Positions 33,672 to 45,377 of a stretch of 64,000 bases of DNA are shown piece by piece. The notes beneath the pieces were generated by a model. The model saw only the letters and a list, made by a program, of their open reading frames with translations, ran no database searches and was not told the origin of the DNA. The stretch is from Cryptomeria japonica. Taxonomy: Eukaryota; Streptophyta; Pinopsida; Cupressales; Cupressaceae. Location: assembly GCF_030272615.1 (NCBI RefSeq), contig NC_081409.1, positions 19,348,260 through 19,412,259 of the forward strand, given 5' to 3'. Within the stretch, counting starts at the first letter, position 1; the number at the start of each line of letters is the position of its first letter. The position numbers and the translations under genes are program-made.

Positions 33672-34944
33672 TCGAGGGCCATTCATGCAATTACATGATG
33701 AGGAATCAATTCTTTATAAAATCCTGATAAATGAATTAATAGAAGAGCAAGAATTGCAGGAATTGGTTCCGAATATTGCAGGTTTGGACTTTCCTGCTGC
33801 CACTGATATATTGCATACTCTGTTGCTGCAGGAATTATCTTCTTCTCATTTTTCTGATATGAACTAGATTGATCTTACTATTAAGGTAGAAGTGGAGTTG
33901 AATAAATGTTTGAATATCAATAGAGATCTATCAGATACTTAAAAAGAGACCCTGGTGGACTTGTTAAAATTTCATAAAAATGCTTTTGCATGGGATTACA
34001 AGGATATGCATGGAATAGATCTAGCAGTTTGCATCCACCGTATTTATATAAAGGAAGAGTGTTGCCCACTCAGACAGCCTCAAAGAAAAATCAATCCTGC
34101 CTTGAAGGAGATAGTTAAAGAAGAATTACAAAAGTTGTTAAAAGCTGGGTTTATCTATCCTATCTCTGACAGCCAATGGGTATCACCTCTAGTCATAGTC
34201 CCTAAGAAAGGAGGGAAATGGAGGGTATGTGTTGATTATAGAGCACTGAACTTAGCAACAAGAAAAGATAATTTTCCATTACCATTTGTGGATCAGGTAT
34301 TGGATTCTCTAGCTGGTAAAAGATATTTTTCATTCCTTGATGGACTAAGTGGTTACAATTAGATTCAGATAGCCTCAAAGGATCAAGAGAAGACAACATT
34401 TACTTGTCTAAGGGGTACATATGCATACTCTATTCTTCCTTTTGGGTTGTGTAATTCTCCAGCCACTTTTCAAAGAGCGGTGATTAGTATCTTTTTTGAT
34501 ATTTCTCAAGATATTATGGAAATTTATATGGATGACTTTACAACTTATGGTTCTAAATTTGAGCAAGCATTGGGTAATTTGAAGAAAGTTTTGCAACAAT
34601 GTGAAGACTACAATTTGTCCTTAAATAGTGAGAAATGTTTCATGATGCAAGAAGGAATAGTCCTTGGTCATCATATCTCTGTAAAAGGCATCCAGGTGGA
34701 TCCAACAAAAATTGAGGTCATTCAGCATATCAATGACCCTATGAAACAAAAAGATGTAAGAAGTTTTCTTGGTCATGCTGGATACTACAGACGGTTTATC
34801 AAAGATTTCAATAAAAGTGAAAGTCCCTTATATTCACTGCTTACCAAAGATATGGAATTTAAATGGACCCCAGCATGCAAAGAAGCTTTCTTAAAGCTTA
34901 AGCATGGTTTGACTCAAGCACCAGTTCTTAAAGGCACAAATTGA
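33672..34944 (+). pseudogene. pol: Element C reverse transcriptase
   Basis: Motifs in order: SPLVIVPKKGGKWRVCVDYR, FPLPFVDQVLDSLAGKRYFS, FLDGLSGYN with TAG where Gln is expected (about 34360), ILPFGLCNSPATFQRAV, IYMDDFTTYG with the YMDD active site near 34527, LGHHISVKGIQVDPTKIEVI and SFLGHAGYYRRFIKDF. The connection ends KLKHGLTQAPVLKGTN, where a deletion removes the start of RNase H. Decay is light: the palm is intact apart from the stop. Confidence 0.92.
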
Positions 34945-35250
34945 ATAATACAATATATTATATTAGCAAGAACTTACAGGGACCTGAGTTGAATTACATA
35001 GTCACTGAAAAGGAAATGCTAGTTTTTATATATGCACTTAACAAATTTAGACACTATACCACAGGATATCCCATATTTGTGCATACAGATCATACTACAA
35101 TTAGATATCTTATGAATAAGCCATCAATTACTGGTAGACTAGCTCGTTGGTTATTGTTGATGCAGTAATTTGATATCACAGTTGTTGATAAACCAGGGAA
35201 GTCTAATGTAATTGCAGACTATCTTTCAAGATTTCAATTACAAGAAGATT
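34945..35250 (+). pseudogene. Element C RNase H, N-terminal part deleted
   Basis: Reading resumes in another frame at YYISKNLQGPELNYIVTEKE, then FVHTDHTTIRYLMNKPSITG and GRLARWLLLMQ, then a stop where Glu or Gln is expected, and VVDKPGKSNVIADYLSR. The segment that should carry the first catalytic Asp (the DAS motif) between APVLKGTN and YYISK is missing. This implies a deletion of several dozen bases plus a frame change near 34940. A single gypsy-type RNase H, with no second copy as in Tat, agrees with an Athila assignment. Confidence 0.85.
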
Positions 35251-35255
35251 CTACA

Positions 35256-36749
35256 GTGATAGATGACGCTTTTCCAGATGAACATTTGTTTCTTATTCAA
35301 GCTCACACTCCTTGGTATGCTGATATTGCCAACTATTTAGCTGCTGCTAAGATGCCAATTTATTTCTCTCCTAAGGAAAGAAGGTTGCTAGTTGAAAAAA
35401 GTTTTAACTTCTCATGGATTGCTGATTGTCTATTTTACACTGGACCTAACTAAGTCATGAGTAGATGTGTCAAAGAAGATGAAATGTATGACATCTTGCA
35501 TGCATGTCATGATGAGCCATGTGGAGGCCATTTTATTGCCAAAAGAACAACACTGAAAATACTCAATATAGGATACTATTGGCCTACATTACTTAAGGAT
35601 GCAACACAGTACACACGGAAATGTGATAGATGCCAGCGAATGGGAAGACCTACAAAATCTCATGAGATGCCACTATATCCACAAATATCAGTTGCACCAT
35701 TTGATAAGTGGGGATTAGATTTTGTTGGACCAATTGATCCATCTTCTAATGGCAGATCTTATATTTTGGTATGTACAGACTATGTAACAAAATGGGCGGA
35801 AGCTCGTGCCATGACACATGCAAGAAATAATAAGGTAGTTGAGTTCCTTTATGAAGAGACATTTACAAGATATGGAGTACCAAGGGAAATTGTCTCAGAC
35901 CAGGGACCTCAATTTACTTCAACATTGATAACAACTTTGGTTAATGAATAGAATATAAGGCATAGAAAATCTACTCCATATCATCCACAAGCTAATGGAC
36001 AAGTAGAAGTTACAAAGAGAGAGCTTGAGGCTATTCTTACAAAAATAGTATATGTTCATAAAAAAGACTGGTCTCATAGGCTTTCAGAAGCAATTTGGGC
36101 ATACAGAACAACTTGGAAAACACTAATTGGTTTTACACCTTTTGAGATGGTTTATGACAAAACAACAATGATGTCTATTGAATTTGAGCATAAAACCCTA
36201 AGGAGAGCTTTGCAATTAAATATGACATTATCTGAAGCACAGAAAGAACGCATTCAGAAATTGAATGCTCTAGATGAATGGAGGAAAATAGTTGTTCAAC
36301 AGAGAGAACTGATTCAAAATCAAAGAGCAAAATGGCACGATAAATATATCAAGGAAAAGAAATTCAAAGCTGGTGACTGGGCACTACTGTATGATTCCAG
36401 ATATAAAGATGCCATGGGAAAACTTCAAACCAAGTGGTTAGGTCCGTATGAGATAGAAGAAGTTTTCCAGAATGGAGCTGTTCGTTTGTCCACAATTGAT
36501 CCCGTTCAATTTAAACTCTTGGTAAATGGTCATCGACTACATCTATATCATAAGCCGACCACTAAAGAGGAGTTCCTACAACAATTTGCTCGACAGGGTG
36601 AAACAAAGGTTCCTGCAACAACTGACAAGGTTCCTGCAACAACTGACAATGATCCTGCAACAACTAATCAGTTTCCTGTTGCAGTTGAGCAAGGTAATAA
36701 AGGCAAAGTTCCTGTAGCCCCTGCAGTGAACATGTTTGCCGCTTCATAA
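35256..36749 (+). pseudogene. int: Element C integrase
   Basis: The HHCC zinc region includes HACHDEPCGGHF and CDRCQRMGRPTKS. Core catalytic residues lie in WGLDFVGPID (Asp), IVSDQGPQFTS (Asp) and YHPQANGQVEV (Glu), with a stop before NIRHR. The C-terminal domain has FKAGDWALLYDSR and KLQTKWLGPYEIEEV. The tail (36590-36749) is a short repeat, VPATTD, twice perfect then varied, before a stop at 36747. Stops occur at 35452-35454 and about 35950. Otherwise in one frame with the RNase H. Confidence 0.92.
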
Positions 36750-36991
36750 TAAAATAGTTCCATATCTTATGGGAATATTCTTCTTCGTAAATAAAATTCC
36801 ATCCACGTCATTCCATCCCACATTCTTACCTCTCATTTCACTTCATTTCACCGTCATTTTTCATACAACTGCAGGTATGTATATATTGTGTTTTGTTTTA
36901 ATTATGCATTTATTAGTTCATTATGATTATATCCTTTTTAAATCCACTCCACTCCCCGAAATCTTGTCAGCTTGTGTGGACACATGCTAGG

Positions 36992-37008
36992 TTAAGTTGG
37001 GGGGGGTG
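36992..37008 (+). other. First polypurine-tract-like site of element C
   Basis: TTAAGTTGGGGGGGGTG lies about 240 bp after the integrase stop and upstream of ORF3. It closely resembles the genuine 3' tract TTAAAGTTGGGGGGCATG at 49100-49117. No LTR follows it. Confidence 0.7.
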
Positions 37009-37229
37009 CTTTATGATTCAGTTTCCAAAGTTATAAATTATCCATCCTTTTTGGTACTTCGAATTGATTTCTTGCCATCATTGTTTATTATGCTATTATT
37101 TCACGCAAGGGAATAATAAATTCTACTGCCAAAATTGAGATATGTATGGGAATTTCAATTTAGCAAGTCTGTCCGATATTCTGGTCTTCTATTTCTCAAC
37201 TGCAGAGTAAGAAAATAGCAGAGTAAGAG

Positions 37230-38590
37230 ATAGGTGGTGATCCAATTCGCCATGAGCCAATAGTTCATGAAGTGTTGCTGTAGGATGCTCTTTGTGAGCA
37301 TTATTTTAGACACCAGGACTGGCTGGATTACTTCTTGAAAATCAGAGATTATAACAAAGAAATTGCTGCAAAAATTTATGCATTCCTTTAATGAAGGAGA
37401 AGCTACAGTTAAAGGCTTGAGGGTTATTGCTATGGAGCAACAAATAGCAGAAGTAATGGGGTTGCCGCAGGAAGGAGAACTATTTCCAGAATCAAAAGAT
37501 GCAAGGAGCGCCAGGGCAGAGTTCACAATTCCCATGGATGGACCCCTAATGGTGGACAAACAAGGAACTAGAAGGGTTTCTTTGCCAATAGAGTGGCCTC
37601 ATGTAGCTTTGTATGTTATGGAATATATTACATGTGGGGCGATATTCAAATCTACATTCACCTCATTTTAAATTACTTATTCGTTTATGACATGGCCGGT
37701 GAGTGAATGTTCCTAATTTCTTATACCACCTCATTTCTACAAGCGCTAAGGAGACATGAAAAAATGGAAATTGCTTTGTTAGCCATTATGGATTGGTTAA
37801 GTTGCTTGTACAATAGTCCCTGAGAGACGTTTCACAAATGGAATGAGGAGTATTTGAGGATATACTGTAGTTTAGGGTTGAAGATGCCCCTGTTGCAGAG
37901 AATCCACCGGTTGAAGAAGAAAATGTTGCAGAACTCTCTTCCCCCATAGTTGCTGTAGACGAGGATTTGCTTGTTGCTGAAGGAGCCGCAGTTATTATGG
38001 AGGAATAGATGACAAAGGCAAATGTGGAACAACCCTCTACTTCTCTTCAAAGAGATTCACCAATTCCTCGAAGAAAAGGGAAGGAGTTAGAAAGGGATGA
38101 AATAGATGAAGAGCCCATGGCCCAGCCGTAGGTAACTCAGATTCCTCCTACAGCCAAGAGGTGTAGGACAAAAAGAAAAACTCCTGCAGCCATTCTAAAG
38201 GTTTATGTGAGAAGAAAACATAGTTAGACACAGAAAGCTCATCCTGCAGGTGACCCGACATAGGTTATTACAGTGGAAACTTCAGAAGAAGGAAGCCTTG
38301 TAGATATTGAAATACAAGAAGAAGGAAGCCCTGCAAATGATGAAATCCAATTGGAAGTTGATGAGGATAGAGTAGAAAATCTTGCTTCTATGGCACAACA
38401 ACTTGAAGAGACTGTTGGAAATATTTCTCAACAGTCTGAAGAAATTGTTGGGGAGATTCCTAAGCAGTTTAAAGAGACTATTGGAGATACTTTACAACAG
38501 TCCAAGGAAAATGTTGAAGAGATGCCAGCACAGATTGAGGAGTTTATTGAGGAAATCCCACAGCCTAAGGTAACACCTATTAGACCTCCT
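37230..38590 (+). pseudogene. Element C ORF3, N-terminal part
   Basis: A third gene lies where Athila elements carry an env-like ORF. The readable start shows HQDWLDYFLKIRDYNK, then FNEGEATVKGLRVIAMEQQI and EVMGLPQEGELFPESKDARS, then LPIEWPHVALYVMEYITCG. A frame-shifted middle follows (37690-38260). The last third (38270-38590) is acidic and repetitive: 11-13 residue units of the form QQ(S/F)(E/K)E(T/I)(V/I)G, predicting coiled coil. No signal peptide or transmembrane segment is visible, so true envelope function is not supported. D interrupts the frame after IRPP. The function is not known to me. Confidence 0.6.
38586..38590. repeat. Target duplication of element D, left copy (CTCCT)
   Basis: CTCCT precedes TGTTGGCATTAC at 38591 and is repeated at 48062-48066 after the right LTR. 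Confidence 0.92.
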
Positions 38591-40102
38591 TGTTGGCATT
38601 ACAGTAAGAAAGATTGTTGATATTCAATCAGGATATTGAGAAGGTTGTTGAAAATTATTGATATAACTCAAGAAGATAGTTATTCTTTATAACATTATTT
38701 TGTCATTGATGTCAAGAAATTGATTATTTGATTCAGTATGATGTTGCCATATCTTGAGAAGATTGATTAGAAGAGAATTAAGATGTCGGTAAAAGACACA
38801 AAAATAATGTGATGAATAAAGGGAGGAATAACTTATTCAATAGACAACTATTACCGAGTTAGACAAAGATGAGATCATGATGTTTAGATTGTTTTGATAT
38901 CCTACATATGTTGTTAATTGTAAGATTAATACTATACTATGCAACTGAGCAAAGAACCTAGTCGGTAAACCCTAAGGAACCCAGTCGGTAAACCCTAAGG
39001 TTATCAATATTGGTTAATGAAGGTGAAATGTCTACCGAGTAAAGTTTAGTATTTACCGAGTTGCAACCGAGTTATGACATTGTGCATGGGATGGATAAAA
39101 GCATTATTTAATGAAGGACAATGATTAGCTAGAAATGTATAAATGATTGGTATGCCGTGAATGAAGTTTGTTAAGGATCTATGGCGAAGGAAAATCGGCA
39201 GGAAGATCTACAACGCAAATTGAACCACAATAACCTTATGCAAGTTCCAAGAAGGGAATGCAAGTCCTGAGGTAAGGTAAAACATTTTCAGATCGGAAGG
39301 ATACATTGAACCTAGTCAAGTTTGAAGATCTGATGGCTAAGATTGATCATGGGAAATGTGATCAAGGAGATTCAGCAGTTAGCAATTGTTTATAAATAAG
39401 GAATTGTTAATAAACAATGTATGTGGGCAAGTGTATGCACAGGGATGCTACATAGTGATTACTGAGCACAGAAGCTTGAAGACCTGTTTGAATAATAGAG
39501 TAGAGAGCCCAATAGAGGGACAAGATAAGTCCTATGACTAGATTGTTTTGAGAAAATAAGAATCTTCTTTAGCATTTTAGATGTGAAGTTGCAGATAGAT
39601 TTTGTTACTGTTATTTTTTAAGTGACAGAAAATCTCTTAACCACGTGGAATTAACAGTCTTATATGTAAACCCTCTAGCAAGGTAACATTCTAAGAGAGG
39701 GTTTCAAATCCTTTAACAAGGTCACTTCTAACAAAGTGAAGATCCTAACAGATCTGAGGGAAATCCCTTAATCGGGTCACATCTAGCAATGTGTTTGTAA
39801 TCTTTAACAGGATTTGCTTTTAACCGAGCATACTCTAGAAGAGTATATTTCTTAGTGGGTCCAAAATCCCACAGTGGTTTTTCCCTATTTGGGTTTCCAC
39901 GTTAAATCTAGTGTTATGAGTGTTATTATGATTATGTGTTCATAAGTTTGCATGTTTAACAGTTTTTGGTTAAGTTGCTGAAGTATAAGTTACCGAGGTT
40001 GAATCTGTTGATTTTATGGAAGTTTAAGTTTGTATGATTCACCCCCCTCTCATCTTGTTAGCTATTGGCATGTGTACTATACATTAAGTATCAGAACTAA
40101 CA
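38591..40102 (+). repeat. Element D 5' LTR
   Basis: Pairs with 46545-48061; by eye the copies differ at a few percent of positions. TATA box TATAAATAAG at 39391-39400, conserved at 47348. It holds GTCGGTAAACCCT repeated near 38960, the TTTGGGTTTCCACG block in sense orientation, and GATTCACCCCCCTCTCATC close to the end. Confidence 0.95.
39391..39400 (+). promoter_or_regulatory. TATA box of element D 5' LTR
   Basis: TATAAATAAG, conserved in both LTRs, about 710 bp before the LTR end. Confidence 0.7.
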
Positions 40103-40104
40103 AT

Positions 40105-40116
40105 TGGTATCAGAGC
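40105..40116 (+). other. Primer-binding site of element D (initiator Met tRNA)
   Basis: TGGTATCAGAGC begins three bases after the LTR end and is the standard plant Ty1/copia site. Confidence 0.92.
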
Positions 40117-40167
40117 TTTGGACTCCATAAGAAAAAGTTTAAAGGTACTTTAGGCAAAGATCCGAAG

Positions 40168-41270
40168 ATGTATAAAAGGGATGCATTGAAGCTAAACAAG
40201 TCAAGTTTCTCCACATGGCAGAAAATGATGAAGCTACATTTATCAAGAATTGGAGAATATGAAACATATTATCTGGAGAATGATTACATTGCACCGAGCA
40301 CCAACCCTATGACCTTGGAAGAGATTAAAGAAAAGCAAGAACATATTCAAGCTATGATTGAAATAATATCAGCATTGACTGACTCGGAGTTTAATGATCT
40401 AGAAGGCTGCAATGATGCAAAAGCAATGTGGACTAAGCTCATATCTGTGTATGGAGGTGATGAACATGTTGAAAGAGAAAAAGTAGATAGTCTAAGAGGA
40501 CAACTTGAATCCATGAGGATGAAAGAAGGTGAGAACATAACCCAATACAGTACAAGACTAAAGGAGATTGTCAATTAAATTAAAGGAGCAGGTGGAACTA
40601 TTGAAGAAAAGGATATAACAAGTAAGTTGTTGAGAACCCTTCTACCAGCTTATGCTATTCGAGTCTTTGCAATCAATGAATTGAGGTCTATACCTAACAT
40701 GCCAGTTTCTTTGGATGCTGCTATTGGTAAGCTACATGCATTTGAGTTAAGTAATTTTGATAACAATGGGTCTTCGGTAAATAAAGTAGAATTTGCATTA
40801 AGTTCTTTTCATATTGGTGAATCTGATGATTACAATGATAGAATGAGTAAGTATTCTGAAGGGGATCACAGTGGAGCAAGTGAAAGATTTCGCATGAACA
40901 TGGAAAAAGTGCACAAACTATATGAGGAAATCAAGAAGCAAGAAGAATTTGAAGCATTATTAGCCAGAAGGCTACCGAGAGGAAAAGGTAAGTATAAAGG
41001 AAAGCTACCTTTAAAATGTTTCAATTGTGATAAAATAGGACATATGGCTTCTAATTTCCCTGACAAAGAATCTAGTGAAAAGAGAGAATACTGAGATAAC
41101 AGGCAGAAAGATAACCAATACAGAGGACACTGAGACTTCAGAAGGAGAGATAGAAAGACATGTCTAGTAGTAGATGAGGAATCCAACAATGACAAATCTG
41201 ATGAAACTGATACTGAGGAAGTTGTTTATGTGGCTATTAAAGATGGATCTGATGAGGAAAGGTATGAAGA
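40168..41270 (+). pseudogene. gag: Element D gag
   Basis: ATG at 40168 (MYKRDALKLNKSSFSTW). The UBN2-type capsid domain includes LISVYGGDEHVEREKVDSLR and GENITQYSTRLKEIV, then LPAYAIRVFAINELRSIPN. Stops occur at 40576 and 41092. The zinc knuckle is CFNCDKIGHMASNF, where the last Cys of CCHC is Phe. An acidic linker leads to the protease, with a frame change around 41265. The protein is closely related to the gag of E, so D and E belong to related families in opposite orientation. Confidence 0.9.
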
Positions 41271-41640
41271 AAAAGACCCTAATATCTCACATAAATAATA
41301 ATGATTCTTGGATCATAGACAGTGGATGCTCACATCATATGACAGGTGATAAACACAAGTTTGTTAAATTAGAAGACTATGATGGAGGCTATGTAAGATT
41401 TGTTAATGATGCACTATGTCTGGTGATAGGTAAAGGATCTATAACACTTCTTGACAATGCTAAATGTGATGATGTATACTGGGTTGAAGGTTTGAAATAC
41501 AATTTGTTGAGTGTAGCATAGCTAAACAATATAGGATACCGAATAGAATTTCAGAAAGGAATTGTCAAAGTTCATGACAAACATGGAAAGTTAGCTGCTA
41601 CTGGGACACAAACATAAGGTAATACATTTCATCTTGACTC
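41271..41640 (+). pseudogene. Element D protease
   Basis: WIIDSGCSHHMTGDKHKF has the Ty1/copia DSG active site. It is followed by GKGSITLLDNAKCDDVYWVE and the LKYNLLSVA segment that normally continues SVAQL; here the Gln codon is TAG at 41519. A further stop occurs near 41616. Otherwise well conserved. Confidence 0.88.
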
Positions 41641-42727
41641 AACTCAGAACAAGTGTCTTTATGCAAAGATAGATGATACCTGGTTATGGCATAAAAGGTT
41701 TTGTCATGTAAATTTTGATAATCTGATCAAAATAAGTAAGAAGCACTGAGTAAGAGGTCTATCGAGTCTTAAAAAAATTGAGAATGCTATGTGCCGAGGA
41801 TGCCAAATGGGTAAGATGACAAGATCAAGCTTTACAAGTAATTCCTACACTTCTAAAGGAATTTTAGATCTAGTACACACTGATCTTTGTGGTCCTATGA
41901 AAGTTCAAAGTTATTATGGTGATAAATATTTCATATTATTTGTGGATGATTACTCAAGGATGATGTCAGTTATGTTTTTAAAAGAAAAATCAGAACAAGG
42001 CAAGAGTTGAAAATGAAACAGGAAGACAACTGAAATGTCTTAGATCTGATAGAGGAGGAGAATTCACTTCTGATGAATTTAACTTATACTCCAATGATCA
42101 TGGTATAAAGAGGCAAGTATCTGCATCGAGAACACCTCAGCAAAATGGGATAGCTGAGAGAAGAAACGGATCAATTGTGGATTGTGCAAGAACCTTGATG
42201 ATAGAAAAGAAGCTACCTCAAACATTTTGGAGAGAAGCAATCAGCACTGCAGTTTACACCCTGAACCGAGTTCAACTGAAGAAAGGAACTATGAAGACAC
42301 CATATGAGATCTGGTATGACAAAAAACCTAATGTAAGTTACTTTAAAATCTTTGGAAGTAGATGCTATGTTCACAAAGATGACAGAAATGGAAAGTTTGA
42401 TAAGAAAAGTGAAGTAGGAACATTTCTTGGTTATTCTTCTAGAAGTAAAGCATTTAAATGTCTGATCAAATCATCTTACAAAATAGTGGAAAGTGCAAAT
42501 GTGAAAATTGATGAATTTGTAGAAAGAAATGATGAAGGAAATTCCAAAGAACCAGAAGATATGAAGAATTTGTCTATGTTCAACCGACAAGTCCTACCGA
42601 GAATACTGCTGAAGAAAATGAAGATAATGTCCAGTTACCGAGTGATGAAGAAGATCATACAAAACCTACCGAGCCTATATTAGCCAAATATGTCAGAAGA
42701 CATCATGCATCAAGTCAAATTATAGGA
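41641..42727 (+). pseudogene. int: Element D integrase
   Basis: HHCC zinc domain: WHKRFCHVNFDNLIKI and MCRGCQMGKM. Core: HTDLCGPMKV (Asp), FVDDYSRMMSVMFLKEKSE, a short deletion with frame change near 42000, then RSDRGGEF (Asp) and QQNGIAERRN (Glu). The C-terminal region with FGSRCYVHKDDRNGKFDKKS and GTFLGYSSRSKAFK is the GKF/LGY motif of Ty1/copia integrases. The gene ends into a low-complexity acidic linker with another frame change near 42560. Catalytic residues survive, but the frame does not. Confidence 0.9.
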
Positions 42728-42911
42728 TTTTATATTCGTCCACTCATTCTCTCTCCTCATGTCCCATCCTCCTTACTTGCCAACTTGCGCTCTAATCCCT
42801 CATTAACCCACCTAATCATTTTCTTTAATCATTTGTATGTCCTAATAATCTCTTTGCCATAAATGGCTTTTCCATCTCACCCTTCAACCTTAAATGCCAC
42901 CCACTTTTGTC
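42728..42911. other. ~184-bp foreign block inside element D pol
   Basis: The D protein runs to ASSQIIG and resumes at NDLVMTRNKL. Between them is a pyrimidine-rich AT sequence (TTTTATATTCGTCCACTCAT at the start) without coding character. It resembles the C/T-rich style of the element A LTR U3 but is not a copy found elsewhere in this window. Edges are uncertain by a few bases, and no clear target duplication was found. It may be filler DNA at a repaired break or a fragment of another LTR. Confidence 0.55.
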
Positions 42912-43838
42912 AATGATCTAGTGATGACAAGAAACAAACTGAGACATAACACATGTCTGATTTCTGAATTTGAACCGAGAATAGTGAAAGAGGCATTTAA
43001 CAATGAAGATTGGGTAAATGCTATGATAGAAGAAATTGATCAAATCAAAAAGAATGACACATGGACACTAATCCCAAGACCAAAGGACAAAAATGCAATC
43101 GTTACTAAGTGGATTTTCAGAAACAAGCTAAATGAAAAAGGTGAAGTCATTCGCAACAAAGCAAGACTAGTTTGCAAAGGTTATGCTCAAGAAGAAGGAA
43201 TAGATTATGGTGAGACTTTTACACTTGTGGCTAGACTTGAGGGAGTAAGAACATTGTTGGCATATGCTGCTTTCAAAAATTTCAAGGTATATCAAATGGA
43301 TGTTAAATTTGCATTTTTGAATGGTATACTAGAAGAACAAGTTTTTATTGAACAACCTGAAGGATTTGTTGAAGACAGGAGTAAATATTAGGTATGTAAA
43401 CTGAACAAAGCCTTATATGGTCTAAAACAAGCACCTAGAGCATGGTATGAAAGATTGCACTCTTATTTAATCAAGATTGGTTTTATAAGGACAAGTGAAA
43501 ACAACAATATGTACATGAAGAAAGATGAGGACAATGGAATACTGATCTCAGCCATATTTGTTGATGACATTATATTTTGTGGTAATGACTCCTTATGCAA
43601 GAACTTTGGAAATGAAATGTGCAAAGAATTTGAGATGTCACTAATCGGTGAGATAAAGTATTTTATAGGTTTACAGATATTGCAAATGAAAGATGAGATT
43701 TTCATTACTCAATCCAACTATATAAAGGAAATCTTGAAGAAATTTGGAATGGAGGATTCTAAACTAGTAAGTACTCCTATGACTACTAACTGTAAATTAT
43801 CAAAGAATGATGAATCTGCATCTGTTGATGAGACACTT
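42912..43838 (+). pseudogene. pol: Element D reverse transcriptase, 5' part before solo LTR
   Basis: Motifs: NEDWVNAMIEEIDQIKKNDT, VTKWIFRNKLNEKGEVIRNK, ARLVCKGYAQEEGIDYGETF, YQMDVKFAFLNGILEEQVFI (first Asp), a TAG stop at 43389, LNKALYGLKQAPRAWYERLH, and IFVDDIIFCG with the active-site DD near 43560. The frame then reaches SKLVSTPMTTNCKLSK and is cut after DETL by the solo LTR at 43839. Nearly intact apart from the stop and insertion. Confidence 0.92.
43834..43838. repeat. Target duplication of the solo LTR, left copy (CACTT)
   Basis: CACTT before TGATAAATCAATG, repeated at 45373-45377 right after AATGCCAACA. Removing one copy plus the insert restores the D reading frame. Confidence 0.9.
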
Positions 43839-45372
43839 TGATAAATCAATGATGAACTGATAGTACTAACCCGGTACTGAGAGGGGGGGGGTGAATCAGT
43901 ACAGACAAAAATACAGTCCTAAATCGGTCTGATAGTAAACACTTCAAATGACTGGCAAACAGTGACACCGGTTTGAAATAGATTGCAACCGGTAAAGCTA
44001 AGAATGACTAAGACAAGCATTAACTGGTTACTCACTTAGCCTTTCACTCAACTCAAGACTACCCTACCATTTCTCCCTTATGCATAAATAGGTAATCTAT
44101 CATTAGATCATAATAACAGCTAGTTCAACATGTTTTATTGACAGGCATAAAACACAGAACCATCATATGCTTGACAAACAATAGCAAAGCATCACAAGAT
44201 AAAAGCATCACACATGACACACATATTTTTCACGTGGAAACCCAACTGGGAAAAACCACGATGGGGATGAATACCCACAAGCTGCTTTTGAACTCTTTGG
44301 AAGTCCGCTCTGTTAGGAGCCTTGTTCGGTTAGAGACATTACAATAGGTTCTGCTAGGAACTGATCCTGTTAGAGATCACCCAGTTAAGGGATGGCTACA
44401 ATACCCAATTAAGGGTTAAACCCTGTTAAAGGTTACCTTGTTAGAGGATTTCAAGAATTCAATAGCCAAAGGATTTTGAACTCAATAGCTTTGAATTACC
44501 TTGTTAAAGGATTTACAGCAAGCCGGTTAAGGCTACCCTGTTAAGGGATTTTCCAACTATTGAGGTGGTTAGAGATCAACAGGTATTACTATGATCTTGT
44601 AACAACACTCAATGCCAATGCAGATCCGCTTAAGCTCCTTTTCACCTTCTGCACTTACACTCTATAGGTATCACTTCTCTCCTTTTGGTCTAGAAAGAAT
44701 CACGTATCCCTTCTCTTGGATACACACACACAACTTCAGCCAACAACCCTAGAAAGAGTCACAACATCGACCTTATAGGAAAATAGCTAGGTCGGTAGTA
44801 TAAACCCTAAAACCTAAACCTGTTAGGTTAAGGAATTCAAATGGTTCAATCCTGACCATTGAGCACACTGCATTAAATGCAACAGTTCTTGATCCGATCT
44901 CAAGACATTCTCCATCGTCCATTTCCACCGATTTTATGGTGGCTGATAACCCATCACACGTTATCACCATTTTACAGACTTCTCACTTTCTCGAGGTAGA
45001 TAGGAACAATCTCCTTCATGCAAGATCCTTCACGTGCACAAGGCTTACATGGCAACATGATCTGTTCTTTGTTATCATGCTAACTCATCACACAAAGTCA
45101 CTGGTTGAGCCACACAAGCTTGAAGCAATTAAACTGGAAACCCTAAAGTTGAGACTACCAACCGGTAGTCATACAACGCTTCCATGTGCCGGTTCCCATA
45201 ACCATATGCCGTTTCACCTTGAACAAGCACACCGCTTCATTTTGGCACAAATGTTTGTTCACAATGTTATACCAGTTCTCTCATATGCCGGTTCTCACCT
45301 CTTTAGCATATTGACATCAATGACAACATACAATGTCATTATGTCCACATACCGGTTCACATAATGCCAACA
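43839..45372 (-). mobile_element. Solo LTR of a Ty1/copia element, minus orientation
   Basis: A 1534-bp block starts TG, ends CA, has 5-bp CACTT duplications and contains no internal gene, primer-binding site or polypurine tract. Its left end has GGTACTGA, GAGGGGGGGGGTGAA, TCAGTAC, the hairpin seen near the 3' end of other copia LTRs here. It also has ACGTGGAAACCCAACTGGG and tandem GTTAGGAGC / GTTAAGGGAT units, which show that it lies in the minus orientation. Solo LTRs arise by recombination between the two LTRs of one element. The short frames inside (44138-44347, 44936-45364) are not considered genes. Confidence 0.9.
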
Positions 45373-45377
45373 CACTT

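Noticed and set aside
37250-38590. Retroviral-type envelope gene in element C
   Set aside because: The gene is in the env-like position, but no signal peptide, transmembrane segment or cleavage site is visible, so only a neutral ORF3 label is used.
44936-45364. 142-residue frame inside the solo LTR
   Set aside because: It lies within an LTR, antisense to the element and without domain. Expected by chance at this length.
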